Below, piece after piece: positions 1 through 6,380 of a stretch of 16,873 bases of DNA (positions within the stretch are counted from its first letter, which is position 1; every line of letters begins with the position of its first letter). This stretch comes from JBBQIY01 sp964618405 (GTDB lineage Bacteria; Verrucomicrobiota; Kiritimatiellia; RFP12; UBA3636): the NCBI GenBank assembly GCA_964618405.1, contig CAZUAY010000052.1, forward strand, positions 1-16,873, given 5' to 3'. Below the pieces are notes generated by a model, which saw only the letters and a program-made list of their open reading frames with translations, ran no database searches and was not told where the DNA came from. The position numbers were made by a program, and so were the translations under genes.

Positions 1-53
1 GCGGCTACAGGGGTATTCGACAAAGGTAGCGACAAAGCTAACGACAAAGTTTT
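1..53. repeat. 53-bp direct repeat, copy 1
   Basis: This copy aligns without gaps to 293-345, differing only at positions 23, 26 and 40. It begins GCGGCTACAGGGG and contains three CGACAAAG words at 19, 30 and 42. It starts at the window edge, so the repeat may extend further left. Confidence 0.85.
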
Positions 54-163
54 TTCAAACGAAACTACGCACTGCGTACTCATCATTCGGCTTGCCGAGA
101 CGGCTGCGCCCCACCTCGCTTCGCAACTGCCAAGAAACGGGGTCTGGGGTGCCCCCAGCGGAA

Positions 164-238
164 ACTACTCCCTACGCACTACTCACTACTCACTCTCTCC
201 AGCCTCGCAACTCATAACTCACCACTCGCAACTCGCGA
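164..238. repeat. Heptamer tandem arrays (ACTACTC and CTCRCNA types)
   Basis: There are two adjacent arrays with a 7-nt period. At 164-198 the units are ACTACTC, CCTACGC, ACTACTC, ACTACTC, ACTCTCT. At 204-238 they are CTCGCAA, CTCATAA, CTCACCA, CTCGCAA, CTCGCGA. The array ends in a 17-mer (228-244) that recurs exactly at 9005-9021, upstream of gyrB. Confidence 0.8.
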
Positions 239-277
239 CTTCTCCCCTGTGGCTGGCCTCGTTGAGGCCGGAATCGT

Positions 278-296
278 CCGCGATCACCGATCGCGG
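278..296. repeat. Perfect 8-bp hairpin, 3-nt loop
   Basis: CCGCGATC and GATCGCGG pair perfectly around ACC. A second small hairpin, GGCCTC-GTT-GAGGCC, lies just upstream at 255-269. Neither is followed by a T-run, so they look like parts of a palindromic repeat rather than terminators. Confidence 0.6.
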
Positions 297-345
297 CTAC
301 AGGGGTATTCGACACAGTTAGCGACAAAGCTCACGACAAAGTTTT
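293..345. repeat. 53-bp direct repeat, copy 2
   Basis: This is the second copy of the repeat at 1-53, with 50 of 53 bases identical. Its left end overlaps the right arm of a perfect hairpin (278-296), so repeat and hairpin may belong to one dispersed element. A 10-nt piece of its start (CGGCTACAGG) recurs at 16853-16862. Confidence 0.85.
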
Positions 346-350
346 CCCAG

Positions 351-385
351 CTCGCAACTCACCACTCGCCACTCACTACTCGCGA
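351..385. repeat. Heptamer tandem array, CTCRCNA type
   Basis: Five contiguous 7-nt units are CTCGCAA, CTCACCA, CTCGCCA, CTCACTA and CTCGCGA. They share the consensus CTCRCNA with the array at 204-238. The array lies between the second copy of the direct repeat and a 45-bp palindrome. Confidence 0.8.
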
Positions 386-387
386 CT

Positions 388-432
388 GTAATCGGGCAGT
401 CAACGGGGCACCCCCCGTCACTGACCGATTAC
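388..432. repeat. 45-bp imperfect palindrome
   Basis: GTAATCGG at 388-395 pairs with CCGATTAC at 425-432. CAGT (397-400) pairs with ACTG (420-423), and ACGGGG (403-408) pairs with CCCCGT (413-418). One mismatch and a small bulge interrupt the arms. No T-run follows on either strand, so I do not call it a terminator. It could be a cruciform or a mobile-element remnant. Confidence 0.55.
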
Positions 433-452
433 GACTAGCGATTGAATTGCTG

Positions 453-481
453 TTGTTATTTCGTTGGTATTGGTGTAGAAT
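453..481 (+). promoter_or_regulatory. Candidate sigma-70-type promoter for the 551 gene
   Basis: TTGTTA (453-458) and TAGAAT (476-481) are separated by 17 nt and lie 70 bp upstream of the start codon at 551. The -10 matches consensus at five of six positions; the -35 matches mainly in TTG. This is read from sequence only. Confidence 0.4.
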
Positions 482-550
482 GCTGGCATGATGCGCGCAG
501 ATGAGTAATGACGCATTATTTACCACTTAATTATTCAAGCGAGGTTATCC

Positions 551-2410
551 ATGAAGAGGTTTTTAGTTGTTTCATTTTTGTTTATGGTTGTCATTTCAGC
601 ATCGCATGCCGAAATGACGCGCCTCGGAAGTATGCGAGTCAAGAGCATGGCGGACATGGGGGCGGGAGCGTCGGCGCTAGCGATCATGGCCGAGCAGCCC
701 TTGCTGGGAATGATGGCTACGAGCGCGATGCAGCAGGGGGCTGAGCAACAATTTGGTGCCGTAGACCAGACGAAACCGATTTTTTGCGTGCTGTATTCTA
801 AGGCAACGCTTCCTGACTTTTCTACGATTGATATGGAGAATGACCCCGAAGCAGTAATGGCATTTGCCACGAACATCGTCTATACAGCGGCGATTCCTGT
901 CTCTTTGCCTGCAGAAGCGTATCTTGAAGCTCGCGGAGCTATCGATGTCGTTGATGGCGTGGCGAAGCTCGACGAGGCGAGCTATATTTCTGCTAAGAAC
1001 GGCTACGCCATTTGGTCAAATGACCCAGACGGCGTCAGGCAGGCAGAGGGTGATGCAGCGTGTGCCCAGAACGCCTTCCTCAACACTGGGGTGATTGAGG
1101 TGGTTCTCGAAAAGATCGTCCTTGAAAAGTATTCAGAGATCATGGAGGCGATGCAGAAGATTAAGAAGGACGACGTAGAATTGAGCCCATTGGGTGACTT
1201 TTCCCAAGCCTTTGTTGAGTACCAGAAGACTCAGGTGGAAACATTGCGTCAGTTCGTGGGAGAGGTAAACAAGGTTGTGATGGGTTTGAATTATGACCTG
1301 ACCGGCGGTTTGACCCTAGATTTTATGCTGGATGTCGAGAAGACAGGTACACTTGCTAAGATGTTGGAGACGGCATCCGTAGTGGATCCCGCCGTCTATG
1401 CTCAAATCCCCGCGACGAGCGAATTCTTTATGGTCTCCGCGAATGTCTCGGATATGGCATTCGAAGCGAAGAAGATGCTTCAGGCCGCGTTAACGACGCT
1501 CGTTCCTTTGATCAAGGACACAGACGTCCGAAAATCGGCGGAGACGATGATCGCTGAGGCCCAATGGATCTACGATAACACGGGCGAAGTTTTCGCGTTC
1601 CTTGACCGCGATAAGGAAAGCCGCATGGTCATGGTGTCGCGAATGAAATCGAAAGATAACGCACGCTACCTTGCGGCAAGCAAAACGAGCGTTGAGAGCA
1701 TGATGCAAATTCTCGCGACGTACGTGCCAGACCAAAAGTTCTTCATCTATGACTCGGCTTCTCGGACGGGACTCATGGATTTTGAAGCGCTCATGACGGC
1801 GGTCTTTGAGAAAGTAGGAGAGGAGCCCGAGGCTGAAGACACTGAAAAGATGATGAAAGCGTTTGATGTACTTTTCGGCCGCAAGTTTGAGATGACTTGT
1901 CGAGAGAAAGATGGCTACCTCTATCAGGTTGGCAAAGCTGTCGGTTCCGACTATTCAATTCCCACCGCATCAGACTCCTCTGTTGTTGCTGATCGCTTTA
2001 ATGCAGTGATGCCAAAGGGAGCACCAGCAAAAGCCTTGCAGGTCTTTTCTTTGTCGCTTGGATCGATTATCAAGCATCTTGCGCCTCGCATGATGGAGAT
2101 TTCTGGCGACGAAGACGATGGGAGTCTTGCAATTTTCGATAACTTGGCCGATGTCGGTACGGGTGGAATCACCGGTGTTGTTTGGAATGATAGCGGCAAG
2201 CTCCGCGAGACGATCAACATCTCAGCAGCGGAGCTCAAGGGCTTCGTCAAATTCGTTACGTCGATGCAGCAGCACGTTACCTCGCAAATCGAAGCTGCGA
2301 TGAGCGAGCTTGACGAGAGTGATGGTGAGTCGGATGACTTGGATCCAACGGATGCTGACGAGGAGGCCCCAGCTCCTGCCGAGACGGGTGCAACGGATAC
2401 TGAAGAATAA
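551..2410 (+). CDS. Secreted protein of unknown function (619 aa)
   Basis: I do not recognise this family. The first 20 residues form a clear Sec-type signal peptide: a K2-R3 positive start, a hydrophobic stretch rich in L, V, F and I, and an S-H-A cleavage site after A20. No lipobox is visible, so the mature protein is probably periplasmic or surface-exposed. The mature part is alpha-helical in character, rich in Met and Ala, with only a few cysteines and no transmembrane segment. The last 35 residues or so form an acidic Asp/Glu tail ending in an Ala/Pro-rich stretch. The start is supported by GAGG at 541-544, six bases upstream, and by the signal peptide beginning there. It has its own candidate promoter and is separated from the aromatic genes by about 100 bp, so it is probably a separate transcription unit. 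Confidence 0.8.
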   Translation: MKRFLVVSFLFMVVISASHAEMTRLGSMRVKSMADMGAGASALAIMAEQPLLGMMATSAMQQGAEQQFGAVDQTKPIFCVLYSKATLPDFSTIDMENDPEAVMAFATNIVYTAAIPVSLPAEAYLEARGAIDVVDGVAKLDEASYISAKNGYAIWSNDPDGVRQAEGDAACAQNAFLNTGVIEVVLEKIVLEKYSEIMEAMQKIKKDDVELSPLGDFSQAFVEYQKTQVETLRQFVGEVNKVVMGLNYDLTGGLTLDFMLDVEKTGTLAKMLETASVVDPAVYAQIPATSEFFMVSANVSDMAFEAKKMLQAALTTLVPLIKDTDVRKSAETMIAEAQWIYDNTGEVFAFLDRDKESRMVMVSRMKSKDNARYLAASKTSVESMMQILATYVPDQKFFIYDSASRTGLMDFEALMTAVFEKVGEEPEAEDTEKMMKAFDVLFGRKFEMTCREKDGYLYQVGKAVGSDYSIPTASDSSVVADRFNAVMPKGAPAKALQVFSLSLGSIIKHLAPRMMEISGDEDDGSLAIFDNLADVGTGGITGVVWNDSGKLRETINISAAELKGFVKFVTSMQQHVTSQIEAAMSELDESDGESDDLDPTDADEEAPAPAETGATDTEE

Positions 2411-2432
2411 ACACCGATCTTTAAATTTGCCC

Positions 2433-2461
2433 TTGTGCCAGTTTTTTTAAAATGCGATAAT
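2433..2461 (+). promoter_or_regulatory. Candidate promoter of the aromatic operon
   Basis: TTGTGC (2433-2438) and GATAAT (2456-2461) have a 17-nt spacer. The -10 matches consensus at five of six positions, while the -35 matches only in TTG. It lies in the 100-bp gap between the secreted-protein gene and tyrA. I found no leader peptide rich in Tyr or Phe codons and no convincing attenuator hairpin. Confidence 0.35.
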
Positions 2462-2545
2462 AAATAGTCCAACGCTGAACAGGCGGAAAAACAATGAGAG
2501 CCCCAAAAAATGGGCGAAGCCGGTTCAAGGAAATCGGGGGCTGTC

Positions 2546-3457
2546 ATGCATTCTCACACTTCACCAGAAATTGCTTTCAAAAAGATCGGCATCATCGGGC
2601 TAGGCCTGATTGGTGGCTCGCTCGCGAAGGCGTTTCGGCACATAGCTCGTATCGAGCGGATCGTGGTTGCTGATGTGTGCCGTGCTACGGCAGATGCCGC
2701 GCTTGCGGCTGGATGTGCCGATGAGAGGGTCGCGATGGATGCTCCAAATTTCGTGAGCGCGTTCGATGGATGTGATGCACTCTTTATTTGTATACCACCG
2801 CATGCCGCTTGTGAGATGGTGGCTCGTTTCAAAGGCGCTGACATCGGGATTGTGACCGATGTAACGTCGGTAAAAATGCCGATGATGAAGGCGGCGGAAG
2901 GCATGGGAAATTTCATTGGTGGCCATCCGATGGCTGGATCCGAGGGTTCGGGCTTTGGTTCTGCCGATACCCATTTGTTTGCTAAGTCGACTTACGTGAT
3001 GTGCATCCCAGCAGATTGTACGCTACTGGAGGATGACATCGAGGCTTACCGACAACTGGTGATGTCGATTGGTGCCCATCCGATCGTGATGGATGCGATG
3101 GCGCACGATTGCCGTGTGGCAGTGATTTCGCATCTGCCTCATGTGGCAGCCTTTGCGCTTTCCACGATTGTGGAGGAGAGTCACGATGCGGAAATGCGGT
3201 CGCTCATCGGCGGCGGGTTCCGCGATACGACGCGCATTGCGGCGTCCTCGCCCTCGCTTTGGGCCGATATTATGAGCGCCTCGACGCAACTTCCAGCGGC
3301 CATCGACGAGTACGTCAACATTCTCTGTCGACTGCGCGACCTAATACAGGCAGGAAAGACGGAGGAGCTTCAATCGCGATTGGCGACTTCTTCGGAATTC
3401 CGTTCGTCCATTCCCGAGGGGCTTCGCGCTTCGAAGCAGAGAGGAAATGCGCAATGA
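2546..3457 (+). CDS. tyrA: Prephenate dehydrogenase
   Basis: This enzyme oxidatively decarboxylates prephenate to 4-hydroxyphenylpyruvate with NAD(P)+, on the tyrosine branch. At about 303 aa it is a stand-alone dehydrogenase with no fused chorismate mutase and no obvious C-terminal ACT domain. Visible signatures are the Rossmann dinucleotide motif G-L-G-L-I-G-G-S (G18-S25), D-V-T-S-V-K, the H-P-M-A-G-S-E loop (H127-E133), the S-H-L-P-H segment around residues 195-199 that carries the family's catalytic His, and G-G-G-F-R-D-T-T-R-I-A further on. The start is ambiguous. ATG 2546 leaves a 13-residue lead-in typical of the family and has GGGGG just upstream. An in-frame ATG at 2510 adds 12 residues and has GAGAG at a good distance. 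The stop overlaps the next gene's ATG (ATGA at 3454-3457), indicating coupled translation. Confidence 0.93.
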   Translation: MHSHTSPEIAFKKIGIIGLGLIGGSLAKAFRHIARIERIVVADVCRATADAALAAGCADERVAMDAPNFVSAFDGCDALFICIPPHAACEMVARFKGADIGIVTDVTSVKMPMMKAAEGMGNFIGGHPMAGSEGSGFGSADTHLFAKSTYVMCIPADCTLLEDDIEAYRQLVMSIGAHPIVMDAMAHDCRVAVISHLPHVAAFALSTIVEESHDAEMRSLIGGGFRDTTRIAASSPSLWADIMSASTQLPAAIDEYVNILCRLRDLIQAGKTEELQSRLATSSEFRSSIPEGLRASKQRGNAQ

Positions 3458-4785
3458 AACGATTTGGTTTGATTGGTCATCCGCTGGGCCACAGTCTCTC
3501 GCCCGCGATCCACGAGCGCATTATGCAACTCTCTGGAATTGCAGGGACGTACACGCTCTACGACATTGCGCCAGAGGCGCTTGATGTGAGGTTGCCTTCG
3601 TTGATGCAGGAGCTCGATGGTTTTAATTGCACAATTCCGCATAAAAAGGCCTTAATGGCGCACATGCAGAAGCTCGATGCCACGGCGCTGACCTGCGGGG
3701 CGGTCAATACGGTCCACAGGGGTTGCGGTTACAACACCGACACGCAAGGTTTTTTGGCCTCGGGGATTTCGCTCGCGAGGAGCAAGGTTTTGCTGCTTGG
3801 CACGGGTGGAACCGCGTACATGATGGCCGCAGCCTGTGTGCAAAACGGTGCCGCTTCGCTTATGATTCGGGCGCGGGATCCGAAAAAGGCCGAAGCGCTG
3901 GTAGCGCATCTTGGCAAGACCTTTCCTGATTCGCCGACCCAGCTTCTTGTCCAGCAAGAGGCGGATGCAGAGGCGCGCTACGATGTGATTCTCAACGCGA
4001 CACCCGTGGGCATGTGGCCGCATGGCGGGGGATTGCCCTGCGAGACTGCGCTTTTGCGCGAAGGCGTGACGGTGTTTGATCCGATCTATAATCCGATTAC
4101 AACGCGACTGGTGCTGAATGCTCGGAAGCGTGGCGCAAAGGCGATCGGCGGATTACGCATGCTGGTGCGGCAGGCAATTGCGGCGCAGCAGATTTGGAAC
4201 CCAGGCGTTTCGTTCGATGTCAAGGCCATCGAACGCGCCTTGCTTCCCGAGCTCATGAAGAAATTGCTCCAGAACTATCCCGTAAAGATTCTCGTCACCG
4301 GGTTCATGGGCAGTGGGAAGAGCACGGTGTCGCGGATGCTGGCCAAGCGGCTCGGTATGGAGTTTATTGATCTCGATCAACGCATCGTGGAGTTCGCCCA
4401 GTGTCCCATCGCGGATATTTTCACGAATTCCGGCGAGCGCTCCTTCCGATTGCTTGAGACGGCGGTGGCAGAGTCTGTACTCTGCCACGGCGGTTCTGCT
4501 GTGGTGGCGGCGGGAGGTGGGCTACCGGTGTCGGCAGAAAACCGCGCCCTGATCCGTAAGACGAATACGCTGGTGGTCAATATCGACATTACTTTCGAAG
4601 AAGCATGGCGACGCATCTCGGCGGATTCCGCGCGGCCGCTGGCCTCGGATTCTACCAAGGCAAGAACTCTTTACGCAGCGCGTGAGGGGATTTATGAAGA
4701 ATTTTGTGATTTCAAAACAAGCACGATGAATAAACCCGAGGACGTCGCGGCAGCCATTGCGGCGGTTCTCACAGATATTGGATAA
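3454..4785 (+). CDS. Bifunctional shikimate dehydrogenase-shikimate kinase (AroE-AroK fusion)
   Basis: This single 443-aa frame carries two consecutive shikimate-pathway enzymes. Residues 1 to about 265 are AroE, which reduces 3-dehydroshikimate with NADPH. It shows the shikimate-binding S-L-S-P (14-17), N-C-T-I-P-H-K with catalytic Lys64, N-T-D with Asp96, the nucleotide-binding G-T-G-G-T-A (116-121), N-A-T-P-V-G-M (181-187) and Gln240. Residues from about 277 to the end are AroK, which phosphorylates shikimate with ATP. It shows a Walker A loop G-F-M-G-S-G-K-S-T (283-291), D-L-D (306-308), G-E-R-S-F-R (327-332), the G-G-G motif (354-356) and a lid R-P-L. The catalytic residues expected of both families appear present, so both halves should be active. 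The linker is only about 10-15 residues. The start is set by the ATGA overlap with tyrA and by GAGG at 3441-3444. The frame opens further upstream, but that part lies antiphase inside tyrA. Confidence 0.93.
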   Translation: MKRFGLIGHPLGHSLSPAIHERIMQLSGIAGTYTLYDIAPEALDVRLPSLMQELDGFNCTIPHKKALMAHMQKLDATALTCGAVNTVHRGCGYNTDTQGFLASGISLARSKVLLLGTGGTAYMMAAACVQNGAASLMIRARDPKKAEALVAHLGKTFPDSPTQLLVQQEADAEARYDVILNATPVGMWPHGGGLPCETALLREGVTVFDPIYNPITTRLVLNARKRGAKAIGGLRMLVRQAIAAQQIWNPGVSFDVKAIERALLPELMKKLLQNYPVKILVTGFMGSGKSTVSRMLAKRLGMEFIDLDQRIVEFAQCPIADIFTNSGERSFRLLETAVAESVLCHGGSAVVAAGGGLPVSAENRALIRKTNTLVVNIDITFEEAWRRISADSARPLASDSTKARTLYAAREGIYEEFCDFKTSTMNKPEDVAAAIAAVLTDIG

Positions 4786-4791
4786 AAAATT

Positions 4792-5808
4792 ATGATACTG
4801 GTACTTAACGAAGGAACAGATAAGCAGCGAGCCGATGAAATTTGCGCGCTCATGACTAAAAAATACGGCGTTAGCACTCATCCGATCATCGGCGCTGAAT
4901 CCACCATTATCGGACTCGTTGGTGACACAAGCCTGATTCCCATTCAAGAAGTCGAGATGATCGCCGATCTTGCGCGCGTGGTGAAGGTGCAGGAGCCGTA
5001 TAAGCGCGCCAACCGCAAATTCCATCCAGAAAACACGCTCGTCAATGTGTGTGGTCGGATCATCGGCGGCAAGCAGATCATGATTTGCGCGGGACCGTGC
5101 GCGGTTGAGACGGAGACGCAGATTCTCTCGATCGCGCAATCGGTGAAGGATAGCGGTGCCACGATGCTCCGTGGTGGCGCCTTCAAGCCGCGCACATCGC
5201 CGTATGCTTTCCAAGGCCTGAAGGCGGAAGGGCTGCTTTATTTAAAGAAGGCGAGAGAGGCCACCGGGCTTCCCGTTGTTTCGGAGATTACGAATCCCTC
5301 GCAGATCGATATGTTCGTAGATTTCGTGGATGTCATTCAAGTCGGTGCGCGCAACATGCAGAATTTCGAGTTGCTCAAGGAGCTCGGCCTGATTCGCAAG
5401 CCGATCTTGCTGAAGCGCGGCTTCTCGAATTCGATTAACGAACTGCTGATGTCGGCGGAATACATTATGTCCGGTGGCAATACGAACGTGATTCTTTGCG
5501 AACGCGGCATCCGCACGTTCGAGACGGCGACACGCAACACGCTGGATATCAGTGCAATCCCGATATTGAAGATGCGCACGCACTTGCCGGTGTTTGTGGA
5601 TCCCTCACATGCGGCGGGGATGACCGCGCTCATTGAGCCGCTGTCCATGGCCGCGATTGCGGCGGGGGCGGATGGCTTGGAGATCGAAGTGCATAACGAC
5701 CCGAAAAACGCACTTTCCGACGGGCCGCAGTCGTTGCTACCCTCCGCTTTCGATGCGCTGATGAAGAAGCTGGCGGTGATTGCGGAAGCGGTGGGGCGGA
5801 CGCTTTAG
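4792..5808 (+). CDS. 3-deoxy-7-phosphoheptulonate (DAHP) synthase, type I-beta
   Basis: This enzyme condenses phosphoenolpyruvate and erythrose 4-phosphate, the first committed step of the shikimate pathway. The 338-aa protein has the type I-beta layout known from Thermotoga maritima. A ferredoxin-like N-terminal domain (about residues 1-70) is followed by a TIM barrel with A-G-P-C-A-V-E (metal-binding Cys103), R-G-G-A-F-K-P-R-T-S-P, I-Q-V-G-A-R-N-M-Q-N, K-R-G, D-P-S-H-A-A-G (metal-binding His) and the E-V-H-N-D end region with the last metal ligands. In characterised relatives the N-terminal domain gives feedback inhibition by Tyr or Phe, so the same is likely here, though that is inference. 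It starts 6 bp after the AroE-AroK stop with only a weak upstream purine patch, consistent with co-transcription. The stop codon lies inside a perfect 12-bp hairpin. Confidence 0.94.
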   Translation: MILVLNEGTDKQRADEICALMTKKYGVSTHPIIGAESTIIGLVGDTSLIPIQEVEMIADLARVVKVQEPYKRANRKFHPENTLVNVCGRIIGGKQIMICAGPCAVETETQILSIAQSVKDSGATMLRGGAFKPRTSPYAFQGLKAEGLLYLKKAREATGLPVVSEITNPSQIDMFVDFVDVIQVGARNMQNFELLKELGLIRKPILLKRGFSNSINELLMSAEYIMSGGNTNVILCERGIRTFETATRNTLDISAIPILKMRTHLPVFVDPSHAAGMTALIEPLSMAAIAAGADGLEIEVHNDPKNALSDGPQSLLPSAFDALMKKLAVIAEAVGRTL

Positions 5809-5828
5809 CCAGCGGAGCTGGCTAAAGC
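5802..5828. repeat. Perfect 12-bp stem-loop overlapping the DAHP synthase stop
   Basis: GCTTTAGCCAGC and GCTGGCTAAAGC pair perfectly around a GGA loop. The TAG stop (5806-5808) is within the left arm. No T-run follows on the + strand, so it is not a standard intrinsic terminator. It could block 3' exonucleases, cause Rho-type pausing, or be a dispersed palindromic element. Confidence 0.75.
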
Positions 5829-5829
5829 T

Positions 5830-5878
5830 AATTACGAATTATGAATTACGAATTACGAATTACGAATTGAGAATTGAA
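5830..5878. repeat. Heptamer tandem array, AATTACG type
   Basis: Seven contiguous 7-nt units are seen: AATTACG, AATTATG, AATTACG three times, AATTGAG and AATTGAA. The array begins two bases after the hairpin at the end of the aromatic operon. It resembles the short tandemly repeated repetitive sequences known from cyanobacteria in period and intergenic placement. Confidence 0.85.
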
Positions 5879-5905
5879 ACGTCGGTACCGGGTTTGAGCG
5901 AGGGG

Positions 5906-5934
5906 TTGTTTGGGTTTGGAAAAGGTGCTATAAT
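5906..5934 (+). promoter_or_regulatory. Strong candidate promoter of cassette 1
   Basis: A perfect TATAAT (5929-5934) is preceded by an extended -10 TGC (5926-5928), with TTGTTT (5906-5911) 17 nt upstream. The start codon at 5946 is only 11 bases beyond the -10, so the predicted transcript start falls near 5941 and the leader would be about five bases. GAGG at 5937-5940 would then lie at or before the transcript start. Confidence 0.6.
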
Positions 5935-5945
5935 CCGAGGCTAAA

Positions 5946-6380
5946 ATGAACATTCGAGCCAAGCATGCTATCCGCCTTGCGTCTCCGCCTTCCGCTGACC
6001 GGAAGGCGGTACTTGAGGCGCTTTCGCGAAAGGTGTATTACAGCGGTAACCCAGTTCACAAGAGAAATCCCGGAGACTTCGGCCTGATTCCCCCTTCCGC
6101 GCCTCGCGCCAACAAATCTCTTTGTGATGTCGCCGGAATCTTTAAGCGTGCCGAAGCGGTACGGTTGTTGAGCGAAGGTATCCGGCGCGGAACGGTCAGC
6201 GTTCAAGAGGAGGAAGATGGATGGCCGCGCGTTGTTTGGGCAGTAACTGAGGATGGAATTATCCTTGAGGCACGCTCAGACCGGTCTCCTTCAGGTTCGT
6301 ATCACGGATATCCCCTTCTACCAGGGAATCCGATGGAGAAAGATGTGACTCGCCGTTGGAAGGAGGTAGAGAATGGCTGA
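5946..6380 (+). CDS. Small protein of unknown function, partner of the ImmA-like gene
   Basis: This 144-aa protein has no signal peptide or membrane segment, so it is probably cytoplasmic. I believe it belongs to a widespread uncharacterised family found beside ImmA/IrrE-like genes, but that is from memory and has not been checked. Its most family-like part is Y-x-G-N-P-x-H-K-R-N-P-G-D-F-G (residues 32-46), followed by P-P-S-A-P-R and K-S-L-C-D (57-61). A W-x-x-x-x-W-A-V-T-x-D-G segment and Y-H-G-Y-P lie near the end. No catalytic motif I know is present. It has its own promoter and overlaps the next gene by 8 bp, so the two are made together. Possible roles are an RNA- or protein-binding partner, a toxin or an antitoxin; the sequence does not decide. 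Confidence 0.8.
   Translation: MNIRAKHAIRLASPPSADRKAVLEALSRKVYYSGNPVHKRNPGDFGLIPPSAPRANKSLCDVAGIFKRAEAVRLLSEGIRRGTVSVQEEEDGWPRVVWAVTEDGIILEARSDRSPSGSYHGYPLLPGNPMEKDVTRRWKEVENG
6361..6367 (+). promoter_or_regulatory. Strong ribosome binding site AGGAGGT
   Basis: AGGAGGT lies five bases before the ATG at 6373, inside the end of the preceding gene. It fixes the start of the ImmA-like gene and is the closest match to the anti-Shine-Dalgarno consensus that I noticed in the window. Confidence 0.75.

Larger units (their letters stand above)
1..550. other. Intergenic region rich in repeats, no convincing gene
   Basis: I see no credible coding region here. The one open frame (249-491) is made of repeat DNA and encodes a low-complexity peptide resembling nothing I know. 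What the stretch does hold is: two copies of a 53-bp direct repeat (1-53 and 293-345), three heptameric tandem arrays (164-198, 204-238, 351-385), small hairpins at 144-158 and 255-269, a perfect 8-bp stem at 278-296, a 45-bp imperfect palindrome (388-432) and a candidate promoter (453-481) for the secreted-protein gene at 551. Confidence 0.7.

Noticed and set aside
164..385. Possible CRISPR array
   Set aside because: Units are 7 nt, contiguous and degenerate, with no unique spacers and no cas genes nearby.
249..491. 80-codon open frame in the left intergenic region
   Set aside because: It runs through heptamer repeats and a palindrome, encodes a low-complexity peptide, and has no ribosome binding site or recognisable domain.
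545..553. DnaA box-like TTATCCATG, which with gyrB nearby might suggest an origin
   Set aside because: It is a single imperfect match overlapping a start codon. There is no cluster of boxes and no dnaA or dnaN gene in the window.
2442..2448. T-run after the secreted-protein gene as an intrinsic terminator
   Set aside because: I could not find a stable stem-loop immediately upstream of the T-run.
2494..2670. Short out-of-frame ORF before tyrA as a leader peptide for attenuation
   Set aside because: It lacks runs of Tyr or Phe codons and no terminator/antiterminator pair is visible; it also extends well into tyrA.
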